A DNA stretch of 64,000 nt from Hirudo medicinalis (Eukaryota; Annelida; Clitellata; Hirudinida; Hirudinidae). Positions 10,778 through 22,660 of the stretch are shown here, one piece after another; positions within the stretch are counted from its first letter, which is position 1, and each line of letters begins with the position of its first letter. The notes beneath the pieces were generated by a model. It made no database searches. It was not told the origin of the DNA and saw only the letters and a list, made by a program, of their open reading frames with translations. Where the stretch lies: the NCBI GenBank assembly GCA_011800805.1, contig MPNW01000506.1, positions 61,866-125,865 of the forward strand, given 5' to 3'. The position numbers and the translations under genes are program-made.

Positions 10778-13089
10778 AATATATTATTTTTAAAACAATT
10801 TTTATAGTTAACGCAGAAAAAGAAGCAGACCACAAAAGATTGAAGATTTGAAGATTTTGAAGATTTTTGCTAACGAACCTCGTTTGGAGAATTCCTGGAT
10901 GGTTTTTAATTTTTAAATTTAAAAAAAAACTTTTCAGTTTTCTTTTATTTATTTATTTCCGAAAATTCTTAAAAAATCGGTGGAATTAATTGAAATATAA
11001 AATGTTCATTGATTTCTTGAAAATTAATCTAAGCAGGTTGTTGAAATTTCACAAAGTAATGATGATGATTATTATTAAATAAAACATAAGAAACAAATAT
11101 AAAAAAAAGGAACTACTAAACAAACTATTATAATAAATAATTAATAATGAAAATTAATATAATAATGGAAATAATGGAAATTAATATAGGAAATTATTAA
11201 TACATATATGTACAATGTTATAATACGATATAATTAAATAATATAAGACTTTAAACCGAGTACTGGAGACACAAGAGCAAGTACGAGTTGAAGTAGTACA
11301 AGTGTCGATGAAGTACAACTGCAGTTGGCGCAAAAAAATATCAAAACAAATCGCGCAATAAAAGTTTAACTTCATTAACATTTCATGACTTAGAAACTGT
11401 TGGCTTGAAAATTTGAGTGAACAATCACATTTGAAGAGTAATTTATCGATGTGGTAATCAAGCAGCGTCAATTGTAAGTACTCAAGTACAAGTAGAAGTA
11501 CAAGAGCAAGTACAATTGCAAGTAAAAGGTGCAGCTTAACACTGACATCGAGTGACTCGAATTACAGGCTGAGAAGAAGTTGACGAAAAATAATTGGAAA
11601 TAAAATTTTTTTTTTTAAATTATTTGGCTAAAATAAGCAATAATAACAAATAAATGATCCTTTTAGTTTCAAATTTAAGGCAGAAAATTTATTTTCAATA
11701 GTACGTTTACTTGCTAGATTGACAGACAATGATTGAATCCACTGAAACTGATTTTAAATATTTTACGCCGAATATAAAGAAGAAATAATTATGAATAATT
11801 TCTTTACTTTAAGAATTAATTCTTTATTTCAACTAGCATCACTTCGCGGATCAGTAGTTTTTCATGCTCCACTGCATAGAATTAAAATTCTTTGTTCTCA
11901 ACCTAAGCATCATCATTATTATTATTTTTAATGTTATTATTATTATTATTATTATTGTTGTTGTTGTTATTATTATTGTTGTTGTTATTATTTTTATTAT
12001 TATTATTGTTATTATTATTATAATTATTATTGTTATTATAATATCATAAATAAAAAGGGATTGTCTGGATTAACATAACATTTTTAAATATTTATCTCTC
12101 AATAAAGACGATTTTCATGATGACGGTTATTTATTACGGTTATTGTTATTATTATTATTGTTATTACTATTATTATTAAATATTATTATTAAATATTATT
12201 ATTATTATATAAATATTATTAATATTATATCATCATCATTATTATTTCTAGTCAAAAGTATTAATGCACATTTGACATGTTTACAATTCAACTGACGTAA
12301 ATCATAAATAAATCCACCTTCTCTTTATTATTCCTTCCATAAATTCCAATAAACTCGTCTGCCAAGTATTTCGCGCTAACGAAAAGAAATCGTTCGTTAT
12401 TTCTGCGCACCTGCTCACAACATCTTAAATCAAATTTATATCCCAATAAGAATCAGATTCTCAAGTAATTAGTTTGTAATTGGTCAGTAATTGGTCAGTA
12501 ATTGGTAAGGAATTGGTAAGGAATTGGTAACTTATACCAGGTACTTCCTCATCAGACCTGAACGTCAGAAGTAGAATCACTTTGAATTCTATTTTTAAAA
12601 TATTTCTTTACATTTTAATACTTAAACATTTCTAAACTCTCGTAAAATGTTGCTTGGTATCCAATGAGTAAATTTAGCCTTACAAATGAAAGCAAATTAA
12701 CATGAAGTAGCAAACATTATTATTAGTAGTAGTAGTAGTAGTATTAAGTTAATATTGAAATTAATTACTGAACAATTCAAATTATATCGCTTTAAAAATA
12801 TCACAAAAAACTTTTCATTTGCGGACCTGGAAATTGTGAAGCGAAAAAAGTGGACAAAATGAATGAAAAGTCTTTTGTAATTTTTACAAAATTTAAAACG
12901 CAAAAACAAGCAACTAAAAACTTAATTTGAGAAACGAAAACTCCACAAAAATAATTTCAATTTATCACAAATTCATTGATTTCCATTAAGCGTAAGGAAA
13001 TTGTATCTGCTTTAGTTGACAATTTGAATACGTTATTTTCATAATTACTGTTATCTCATTTTTTATTGTTATTATTATTATTATATTAA

Positions 13090-13120
<31 letters not shown>

Positions 13121-14924
13121 TTTATTTATTAACATCAAACACTGTAAAATTGTAGTTACATTCAGTTGAAGTTGTCGCAATTCAATTATTTTCATTTTAA
13201 AGTCATTCATTTATTTTTAACTTATTAGAAATTATCACGATTATTAATTATAATTCTAATAATTCCAATACATTTTTATTGAATTGTAATTGTAATTTTA
13301 TCTCGAAGATATACAGTTGAAACATTCTCAATCGACGAGTGCCATACTGGTCTCAAGTTGAGTTCACCTGGTCATCCGTTATAAATTATGGATCTCACTT
13401 CCCCTCCAAAAGAAACTCTTGCGAAAGTCTTGATTCAATTCATTACACCAAGCTTTAAATGAACACTTAAGGATGCAGACTCAAGTAATTATATAAACAT
13501 GTAAAGTATGTGAACGTTTGAATCTGAAGCATGAATCTGCTCCGTGAAATGTGAGTCACACAATTTTTTTATGTTCATTAATAATTGGTGAATATTTTTA
13601 AATAATAAATTCCCATAAAACTGCACGAAATCCTCGTGTCCTTGCAAACAGTTTAAACTTGGGCACTTTTACTTTTTTTTAAATATTTTTTCCCGGTTCT
13701 TTTTGACGACGATGAAATTTGAATATGGTTAATAAATCATTACACGAGCATTGCATTGAGAGAATAGATACATTTAAACAAGATATTTCAAAAATTATTT
13801 CTTTAATTCTAAGGTGTTTATACAAAAAGAATTATTTTTTTAAAAACCTTTGCTGTTATAAATATAATATCGTCACATTTTTATAAATATAATATCGTCA
13901 CTTTCATTTCAATTGTGATAATCATTCCAAAGTTGTCCAACTCAATTACATTTTCAACTTTTTAAAAATTGAGATTAATTTTATATGACTAAATTTGGAT
14001 GTTATATTATATTTAAAATTTAATGTTTTTATCATTATTATTTGTTATGTGATATTTCATTATAAAGGATTTACAGCAGAATAAATAATAAATATTTAAT
14101 AATTAAGAACATTCCTTTCGTCTCATTTAGCACGGAAGTTCCATTTATAATCCATTTGTTTTAACTTTTTCAAGTATTCTTTTATATTAAAAATAATTCA
14201 AAACGATGTCACAAGGAAGTACAACATATTCATTGCAATATATTCATTACAAAGTTTTCATTACAACGTTTTCATTATATTTCTTTTTCTTTTGGAATTT
14301 CAATTTTTTCATCAGAAATTCATTCACAGTCGCAAAACTTTCGAAAGCTCAAAAATTCAAATTTTCACGCTCGCAAACACGAATGCAAAGAGATTGGAAA
14401 ATAAGTTTTCTCATTGTTTTTTTTTACGCGCACGACCGACCTGAGGAGGATTGAACCGTGACAAAAAAACAAAACTACTTGAGTTTTTATTAAGAATTTG
14501 TGTTCTAACATTTCCATCAAAAAGATAAATGATAATATCATAAATTGATAATATTTCAAAACTAGTAAATAAAAAAATTAAAATAATTACTGATCTATAA
14601 ATATTGAAAGTAAAACATAGCGCCCATAATATTTTAGAACATTTTCTGCTCAAATTTTGAAAGTTTAAGTTCGTTTTCGGTAAAATTGTTTTGATACTTC
14701 ATTTTCTTTCAAATTTCTATTGTATTATCGGTTAAAATAATTTATTTGCAAAACTGAATGAATTAGTTTAATATGTCAACAAGGTCGAATATTATTACAA
14801 TAATACAATCAAAATAATTTATAAAAATAACATTCAAATGCAACAAAAATTCAAAAAGATTTCGTAATGTACATTAACATCTATTATTATTATTGTTGTT
14901 GTTGTTGCTGTTGCTGTTTTGTTG

Positions 14925-14974
<50 letters not shown>

Positions 14975-14975
14975 G

Positions 14976-15040
<65 letters not shown>

Positions 15041-16250
15041 GTTGTTATTGTTATTAATATTATTATCATCATCATCAGCATCATCATCATCATTATTATT
15101 GTTGTTGTTATTGTTATTGCTATTACTGCTGCTGCTAATGCTACTGCTACTACTATTGCTATTGCTATTGATATTATTATTATTATCATTATTATCATTA
15201 TTATTATTACTATTGCTGTTATTATTATACATTATTGTCATTATATCAACTAAGGAAGCTTGATACATTGTAGTTAATGAACGAATAAGAATGGCCCATT
15301 TCAAGATATTTTTAAATTTTTCTCGCAGATTTGTAACATATTTTTTGTGATTACAACTTTATTTGATTAGAACTTATAGAATTTAATACAAATTATTTCT
15401 TCAATATCTCTAATTATAATCAATTCAATTCTAACTTTAATTAAAGATTTTTTATATGATCAAATTATGTTTTAGTTGTAATTTTTCAGAATATTATTAT
15501 TCGTTTAATTACATTTCGCAAAATGCTTTATTCAATTTTATTAAAGATGAACATTTCCTTCTTGGCTCAGTTGACTTTTAATTCACAAAATAATATCATT
15601 CCCCTTTAATGCTTTCATTGCGTGCTTCGTCTAAAATATGGAATCTTAAAATAATCTGACAGAAGCATTGCTGAGTTATCTCAAGTTTCTCTTTCAAACA
15701 TTTCTAAATGTGAAAATTGAAATTTGTGAAAAGTAAATCTTTGAATCCAACGCAAAAATACATGGACAAAACAAGTTAATCCTGATATTTTGGGAGGATC
15801 CATCCCTGGGTGAGACACAGTATTTTGATGGATGTCGGGTGAAACTAACGTCAGTAAATTATGCTTTTAATGGGAATGTTTCAAAATAATAATGTAATAT
15901 TAATAATAATAAAATATTTGTAATTTCAAATGCTTGATTCCAATCAATTGTTGAGCCTCGTGGTAATTGTTAAATTTGTAAATCAAGAATTTGCAGAAAG
16001 GTTTTTTTTTGGTTTTTGTTTTTATTTTCTTATTTTATTAATTAGTTTTACGTAATGTTTTCCAATTGATTGTCAAAATATTGTACGCCTTTAACAATCA
16101 AGTAACGCAACGACGCTTTGTAAGCTTTTTACTTCCGACATTCAATAGTTGTCCTCAGGACACATCATCACGAGGTTATGACAAATGATGGCGCCGTATT
16201 TGTGCAAAAACATGAAAAAAAAAGCAATATTTTTTATATTATCTCGCATA
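10777..16250. other. Long AT-rich non-coding stretch
   Basis: About 5.5 kb without a supportable gene. It holds ATT/GTT microsatellites (11918-12048, 12140-12245, 13060-13130), a duplicated 26-bp phrase at 13856-13908, short repeats of aattggtcagt/aattggtaagg at 12478-12535 and the large array at 14881-15230. Open frames over the microsatellites are artefacts of the repeats. Confidence 0.6.
14881..15230. repeat. Large compound ATT/GTT/ATC microsatellite
   Basis: About 350 bp of almost pure trinucleotide repeats, with ATT, GTT, ATC and GCT sub-blocks. It reads open in several frames as homopolymeric Ile/Leu or Asn, which has no coding meaning. Confidence 0.95.
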
Positions 16251-16291
16251 TATAATGAAGTTATTTTTGTGAAATAAATGATTCTACGATT

Positions 16292-17455
16292 TTGATTGAA
16301 ACAAAAATTTCAATAGTGAATGCAACAAGTTCATTTACTGGGCTATTAAGGAAGTTGTTGAAACATAAATTTTTTTTAGCATTTTCTTGCATATTTTTCT
16401 TTCTTGTCCAAGTCAGTTTTTTTTTAATTTTTTGTTTAATTCTTAGAGCTATTTACAACAGAAAAAGGAAAGCCTCTGGAATAAAAACTATTTACAGGTC
16501 ACAAGAGGATCTGTACCGAAAGGGAGAAAACTCAAACTGACGAAGTTCTTTCTTCGCCAACAATCGGAAGTTTAAGCATCATTTTAATTGAGCAAAATTT
16601 TGTTTAAACTTACAGCCTTAACCAGGGTCACATCCTGGCACTTGTGCGCCAATAAAAGCTTTTTTTCTTTTTTGGCCGTATTGGCCCATCTCCGTATTTT
16701 GGACGTCCTCCGTCAGAATGTAACACCACGCACAACGAACAACGCGAACTTCGAACGACGATTTATCAGCAGTCTCACATTAATCACACTTATCAAAACT
16801 TTTGGTTATCTTAGGCGTTCAGATAATAATTTATGGCCTACTTGCATTCGAATGACGAGTGAAAAACTGCCGACTATGCTTCACGAATCTTGATTAAATA
16901 TCGAAATGGCGGTGAGATTTATGTAGCGCCGAATTTCCGCTTGTTGTAAAGGTGGCTTGTGTGTCGAAGCTGTGGCATCCGCTGAATTGCAAATGCCTAG
17001 TGATTGCAGAGCCTGAAATACAAAACACGATCACAATCAGGAACGGAAACACCACAAGATGTAACAAGAAACTCCTGCCCCTGTCACCGAACGTTTCGGC
17101 CCAAAATCCTTACGCTCTGGGGTGGACCACAATGCGACCCTACAATGTCACATCATGTTCGCATGTGTCAAAAAAGATAACATATTATATTCCGGGCTAA
17201 ACAAATTACGCGATGATCGCTTCGAAAACTGTCACATCCCGAGATTCCCGTGTGGAGAGCATGCAGAATGAGACGTTTTTGTCAAACGCAAGTCAAAGAT
17301 TCTTTTTGATAATTGATTTATTTGGCACCATAGTCTTGACACCACAGGTGCTTTCTTGGGAATTAAAGAGATCAATTAAAATAAACTCAGAAGATTTTCC
17401 AGATCAACAAAAAGTGATAACCAGTACATGCCAAAGTTTTCTACCATAAGTTACT
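16292..17455 (+). other. Possible small gene(s), structure unresolved
   Basis: This stretch is richer in G+C than its surroundings. An ATGGCGGTGAG at 16905-16915 resembles a YY1-type initiator with a start codon followed by a donor. Open frames at 16952-17200 (Cys/Asn-rich) and 17213-17449 follow on the plus strand. On the minus strand, ttgtatttcag precedes an open stretch at about 17013-16890. The two readings conflict and neither gives a recognisable domain. A frame at 16292-16540 has one hydrophobic segment with basic flanks but is otherwise anonymous. Confidence 0.25.
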
Positions 17456-17513
17456 AACACTACTTCCCCAAATCACACATTTAACCAACTAACTTCCAAC
17501 CAAGTACCCTAAC

Positions 17514-17782
17514 AATTCTTTAATGTTTGTATTCAGTTGCTCTTCAGTTGCTATTGCTGTTTTTGGACCTACTAATTCTTGATTCTTCACAGCAATTTGT
17601 CGTAGGTAAAATGAACTAAAAAAAAAGCAAAAAATAAGATAAACTGTGACACATTTGATAAGGATAAACAACTTTTTTTTTGTAGAAAGACATCATCGAC
17701 TAATTTCAAACCATGACATGAGTTTAATTTACCTCCTCCAGCTTTGATGTTGATGACATGGAAATAAGTTCATTAATTTGCA
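17514..17782 (-). CDS. Candidate terminal exon(s) of an unidentified minus-strand gene
   Basis: A strong acceptor, a run of T ending in AG, precedes 17620. The exon from there to TAG (about 17492) encodes F-Y-L-R-Q-I-A-V-K-N-Q-E-L-V-G ... E-L-L-G-Y-L-V-G-S, which reads like an amphipathic helical protein end. A possible upstream exon lies at 17782-17732 (ATGCAAATTAATG ... GAGGAG|GTAAAT), encoding M-Q-I-N-E-L-I-S-M-S-S-T-S-K-L-E-E. The simple join of the two is out of frame, so a further exon or another start is needed. I do not recognise the product. Confidence 0.3.
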
Positions 17783-17789
17783 TCCAAAG

Positions 17790-20030
17790 AAAAAACACAG
17801 AAATCGTACCAAAATTTAGATAAAATCTTATTGGACAAGGAAATCTCATCTCACTAAACTTAAATACCCCTTCACAAAAGTGGAATAAAAAAATAACTTA
17901 TCAAAAGATCAACATTCAACAATAAAGTCACATTATGGATAACTAACTTAAGAATGTCTCCATAAGAGTTGAAGAGACAGGTTGTGGGAGCTGCTTGCAG
18001 TCGCAGGAACAAACACTTTAATTAATTTAGGATGATTTCCTTCTTAAACACCAAAGCAACAAACCAACCTGGTCATAAATCTGGTAGAATAACCCAATCT
18101 CATCATGCACACTTCATTCAAAGAACAATGACAAAACAAGACTCAGGGCTATCAAACTGTGAAAGGTTTTAATCTATTTAGGTTTAAGCAGGTTAAAAAA
18201 AAGAAAGAAAAACATTAAAAGTATTCTCAAAGGAAAATGTTGAATGAAACTAGAAAGTTATGTAAATGAATCAGTATTCATTCCTTGACAGTGTTGCATC
18301 TCATAAGTTTTATTAGAAATACCAAAATAAACATAAACCTTAATTGCTCTAAATATTCAGAAAATCAAAGACAATTAATGTTGACATGAAAATAATAGCT
18401 GGCAAATATCTTTGAAATTCCTTCTTTAAAGAATTTTTTTAACTATCAGATGAAGGCCAAGGTGAAGCCAAATGCATATTATCCACTTGCATAATGGCTA
18501 TATCTGACAAACATGAAATATATGCTTTTCTAAAATAGAATATTCATTCAAATTTAGTGTGAAACATTGATTTATATCAATCCATTGTGAATGCCTTGGA
18601 AGTGCTGACTGGTGTCAATTTCAAACCAACTGCACTTGACTTTAAAAAATCAGGAAATAAATTATTATAAGTTTTTAAATCATCTGGAACCAATGCTAGT
18701 AAAATATATAACCATACAGAATGACAAATGATCACATACCTGCATCTAAATCAAATTTATATTTAGCTGATAAATGGTTGGCATAACAAGATTACCTTCC
18801 ATCATTGATACTTACATGTGGTCAAAAAGAAAAACATTCCGCATGATCAACATTTTTACCCAGCAGAAATTAAACGTACACTCGGGCAAGAAACTTTTAA
18901 TGATAATTAATATACCAGCTGTAGTTCATCGAAATATGAGCACAAATGATTCATAATATTTACAATTTATACGCAACTCGCTTGGCTAATCCCTCAGCAT
19001 CCAGTTAGTGAAATTTTTTGTTCCTCCACACTTCAAACTTGTCTCAACAATAGAAATCAATCGCAAAGTATAATTTAATTAAACATGAGAAGTTTTACAT
19101 CTTTTGAAAGACTGATGGAAAAGGAATCATTTTGTATCACAAAAAACCACAAATTGCCATATCTGATTGTAACAAAACTTCGAAAAGTTAATCTAGTTTC
19201 GCCTCTTACTTCTGTTCGAGATTTTACATTTTATTTTTATAACTTTGATGATTTTTAATAACTTTAACAATTACAATTGGTTTGAGTGTTACAAAAGATT
19301 GCATGAAAATTAGTAAAAATTTACATGGTTTGAAAAAGTTGGAAAATATTTTTGTCTTATCAAATAATTAATTTAAGTAAATATGTTCAAGATAATATTA
19401 TTTTTGTTATGGTGATGTCTCACATACTCTAACAAGAGATTTAAATTTAATTGAAACAACACGTACAGATATTCCAACATAAGAATATGTAGAGAACGTT
19501 CGCCAGTTTCCAGAGTGAAATTAAATAAATTCCTTTTCTGGCGTAAGGGCATGGTGCATAAAGCTAGGGCGTCGCTTTAGAGCCCTTGTTACCACTTGGC
19601 CCCTGGAATTCTCATCAGTTGATGTTCTGGAGAGAGTTTGCCGCCCCTTGAGATGGCGTGCTTGGGCTGAACGGGGTTTGCCGTGGGAGTTTTGACGCTT
19701 TTGTTATAGTGCTGGTTAAACAATTTTTGCAAAGGTGATTACATTTTTCGCTCTACGCACCAGGTGTCTTGTTATGCTCACATGTGATGATTAATAATTC
19801 GGGGGCACTTATAAAATGCAGTTATTTGATTGAATTTTATATTTCCTAATTTTACTTTAAAACACCGTCTTTTAAACTCTACATTTCTATATTTAGAGGC
19901 AATGATGAGATTTATTAAAACAGCAAAAAGACCTTAAATGATTAAAATAAAATATAGAAAATGTATCCTTACACCATCTGTGATCGATCTCCCTAATTGG
20001 TGCAGCGATTAATTTACATTTCATTAGAAC
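17790..20030. other. Non-coding stretch
   Basis: AT-rich sequence with no convincing exons on either strand. A GC-richer patch at 19540-19720 has no open frame of note and may be an old repeat. Confidence 0.45.
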
Positions 20031-20039
20031 CACCTTCAA

Positions 20040-20780
20040 TTGCGAAAAAGCATCCCAATAAAATGCTCACTGCGCCTTACCGCTCAAGGTTTTGAACACG
20101 ATAACTAGTATTTTTTGACGCCGCGTGGTTTTGCAACCCGCGGTGGATTTAAAGGAAAGTTGGGGTTGAGGAGCCAGTCGGGTCCACCCGCGGAGTCTTT
20201 TTGCCATCGTTATGGTGTGGCATGTGGTCTGCGGAGGGTTTTGCGTCGTGTAACTTTTCTTTCAATTTATTCGAGAAACCGTGTTGGAATTAAGAATTAA
20301 GTCCAAATTTTCGCTCACAAACATTCCACCAGTCCACAAAAATCCACGTATTGCCCGACAAAAACCAGTCGCGACCACGCAGCCACCCGAAAGCACCGGA
20401 GACCCCCACCAACTTATCTTGGTTCCAAAGACCGAGCGAGGAAAACTCGCCCGGCCTCCAAAAATATGCTAGGATTTGAACACAACACCTTGCCCTGCCG
20501 CTGGAATTCAAGGATTAAGTTTCCACCGATAAACAGAGTCACAGGTGTTTCGTTAGAATTTGCAGCAACTTGAATCCCTTTAAATCCCTTTAAATCCCTT
20601 TAATCACCGACAACACGAAACTAAAGTCGACATTGAAACATTAACGAAATTATGCCCAATTAATTCATTAATCAGTGCATCGTCTGCTGAAAACTTAAAC
20701 GCGACACCTAGCGACAATCCTGTGTCTGATCACTTCGTTGTTTGGGGTCAATATGGCGTCCGAGAATGAAACCTGGTGGC
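20040..20780. promoter_or_regulatory. GC/CpG-richer island, possible promoter
   Basis: The segment stands out from the roughly 70 percent A+T background, with many CpG steps (for example GACGCCGCGTGG and CCACCCGCGG) and short open frames on both strands. At 20753-20764 an ATGGCGTCCGAG context resembles a YY1-type initiator, and a second ATGGCCGAAG lies at 20971. The phrase aaatcccttt occurs about three times in a row at 20574-20603. A promoter is the simplest reading, but no gene could be tied to it. Confidence 0.35.
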
Positions 20781-20789
20781 AACAATAAT

Positions 20790-22369
20790 ATTACAGGATA
20801 ACAATAAAACGCAACAGCATGGTTAAAATGACGATTTTAAATAACAATTTTTGAATTTCTATAATAACACCTTGGATGACAAAAATTGCTATAAATATTG
20901 TTGACATACATACATAAACCCAGTTAATGTATGGGAGTAGTTTACAACTTTTTGTTGAGGCTGTCTACAAAATGGCCGAAGTATCGTTGGATTGAGGATT
21001 CATTAAATCAGGAGAGGATGATTTGAACAGTTTGGAGCCGTTGAAATGTTCCTTCCGAGCGAATTACAGCTTTAAAGGAAATCGTGCTTCATTGCAATGG
21101 ATTCAGTGACATAATTCAGGAAATACTACTTTAGTGAATTTGTATTCAACAGAGATTACATATTATCATGATGCAAATAATGTTTGAAGAATTTCATAAA
21201 ATCATAACATGCCATGGTACATTTTTTTATAAATAATATAAGGGAAAATGATTTGAAACTCCAAAAGGATTATAAAAACAACATTCCTTAAGTGTTAATA
21301 CATGTTAACATAAGACAACCTGTAATTATTTCAAAAACAAACTCAACTAGAATTTACATAAATTACATCTGAATATTATTTCTATTAATATTTTTAAATT
21401 TGCTATTTGAAAAATGACCTAGCCATAAAACATGTCATGTACAATGTAATTGACCTTTCAATCAATTATTATTTAGTTGTTAATCCAGCTTGCTCAAATA
21501 TAATTTAACTGGCAAAGTTTGTTCAATAATGTGTTCTAGATACATATCTATGTTCAAACTTAGGGAGTTACACAAAAATATATTGCAAAATAAATTGTCA
21601 CACAGAAATTAAAGTTTTAGAAATAGTTGTGAAAAATCACCAACAAATGAGTTCATTTTAAATGCCTCATGTTTGTTGTTTGGGTTTCTGCAAAACTGCC
21701 AAACTTCCGGAAGTTTTATTTTATTCCGATATCCGATAGTTGCATTTATGAAGTTCGGGACTCAAAGACTCTCCAAATTAGTAAACAACAAACATCAAAT
21801 CTTCATTAAGCAACTTTGTAAAAGAAGAACGGATAATACAGCTCGTCCCAAACAAATAAGTAGGAGTGGTTTATCATGCAGACTTTAGTCTTCTTAAACC
21901 ACTATAAATTAATGTAATATTATGTAAGTTGAAAATTGCGGGGAATGTCAATAATTTAATTTTGAAAACAAAGTAATTAATTTCTTTAATCTATTTTGTA
22001 ATTTTTAACTTAAAATAATTCATAAAAATGACATTTCAACGAATAAAAATGATTGAAGTCGAGCAAACGTTAAAAGCCTGATTTCGTAAGAGACACACGC
22101 CTCCTAGTGAATGATAAATATAATCTTTGCAGATTTTCCATGAGAACGAACAATTCACCTTAATTAGTGAATTAGCGGAAATGAATTAGCAGATCCTCGC
22201 TTGAATGATGAGCACAAACATGAAGTACTTGCAGCACCTTAAAAAAGCACAGAACACTTGAAAGAAACCTATGCTTGTGAAAGCCGCACAAAGTCACCAT
22301 TAAGCATTTTTGCAACTATACTATACTGTTTATACTGTAATCATGTATATAGTGTATACAATGCTAAAC
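20790..22369. other. No supportable gene
   Basis: AT-rich. At 21661 a short frame M-P-H-V-C-C-L-G-F-C-K-T-A-K-L reads like the first Cys pair of a THAP finger but stops after 25 residues, so it is at best a relic. Confidence 0.4.
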
Positions 22370-22660
22370 TATTTATTTAACAAACTGAAGGGTCCTGAGA
22401 CCACTAATATAAGTCTGTACAATTTACAAACAAGAGAGAACACAAGCCGCTCCGAATGGCAAGAATAATCAAGTTCGTGTTAAGTAACTATTAAAGTCAA
22501 AGTCGCTTATTAACGCATTAAAGCGATAAACAGTATTTGAGTTCACGATTTCTTTTGGCAGTGCATTCCATGGTTTAATGATCCTCTTGCAGCAAGAAAA
22601 TTTGGCAATGTCTATCGAAAATTTACTGTATCGAAGTCTGAAATTGTGCCCTCTCATGCC
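22370..22660 (-). mobile_element. Non-LTR retrotransposon (LINE) 3' fragment
   Basis: The minus-strand frame 22657-22469 encodes R-G-H-N-F-R-L-R-Y ... K-R-I-I-K-P-W-N-A-L-P-K-E-I-V-N-S-N-T-V. This is the characteristic tail after the reverse transcriptase of jockey/CR1-like LINEs (R-G-H ... F-F-x-x-R-x-x-x-x-W-N-x-L-P). It is followed by a 3' tail with AGTGGTCTCAGGACCCTTCA and an AATAAATAG end. A second tail copy lies at 27783-27850. The reverse transcriptase itself is absent. Confidence 0.75.

Noticed and set aside
14834..15304. Long open frames of poly-Asn, poly-Leu and poly-Ile
   Set aside because: They translate a trinucleotide microsatellite; all frames are open because of the repeat.
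21661..21740. THAP zinc-finger start (M-P-H-V-C-C ... C-K-T)
   Set aside because: Stops after 25 residues and the later Cys/His and conserved Trp/Pro were not found.
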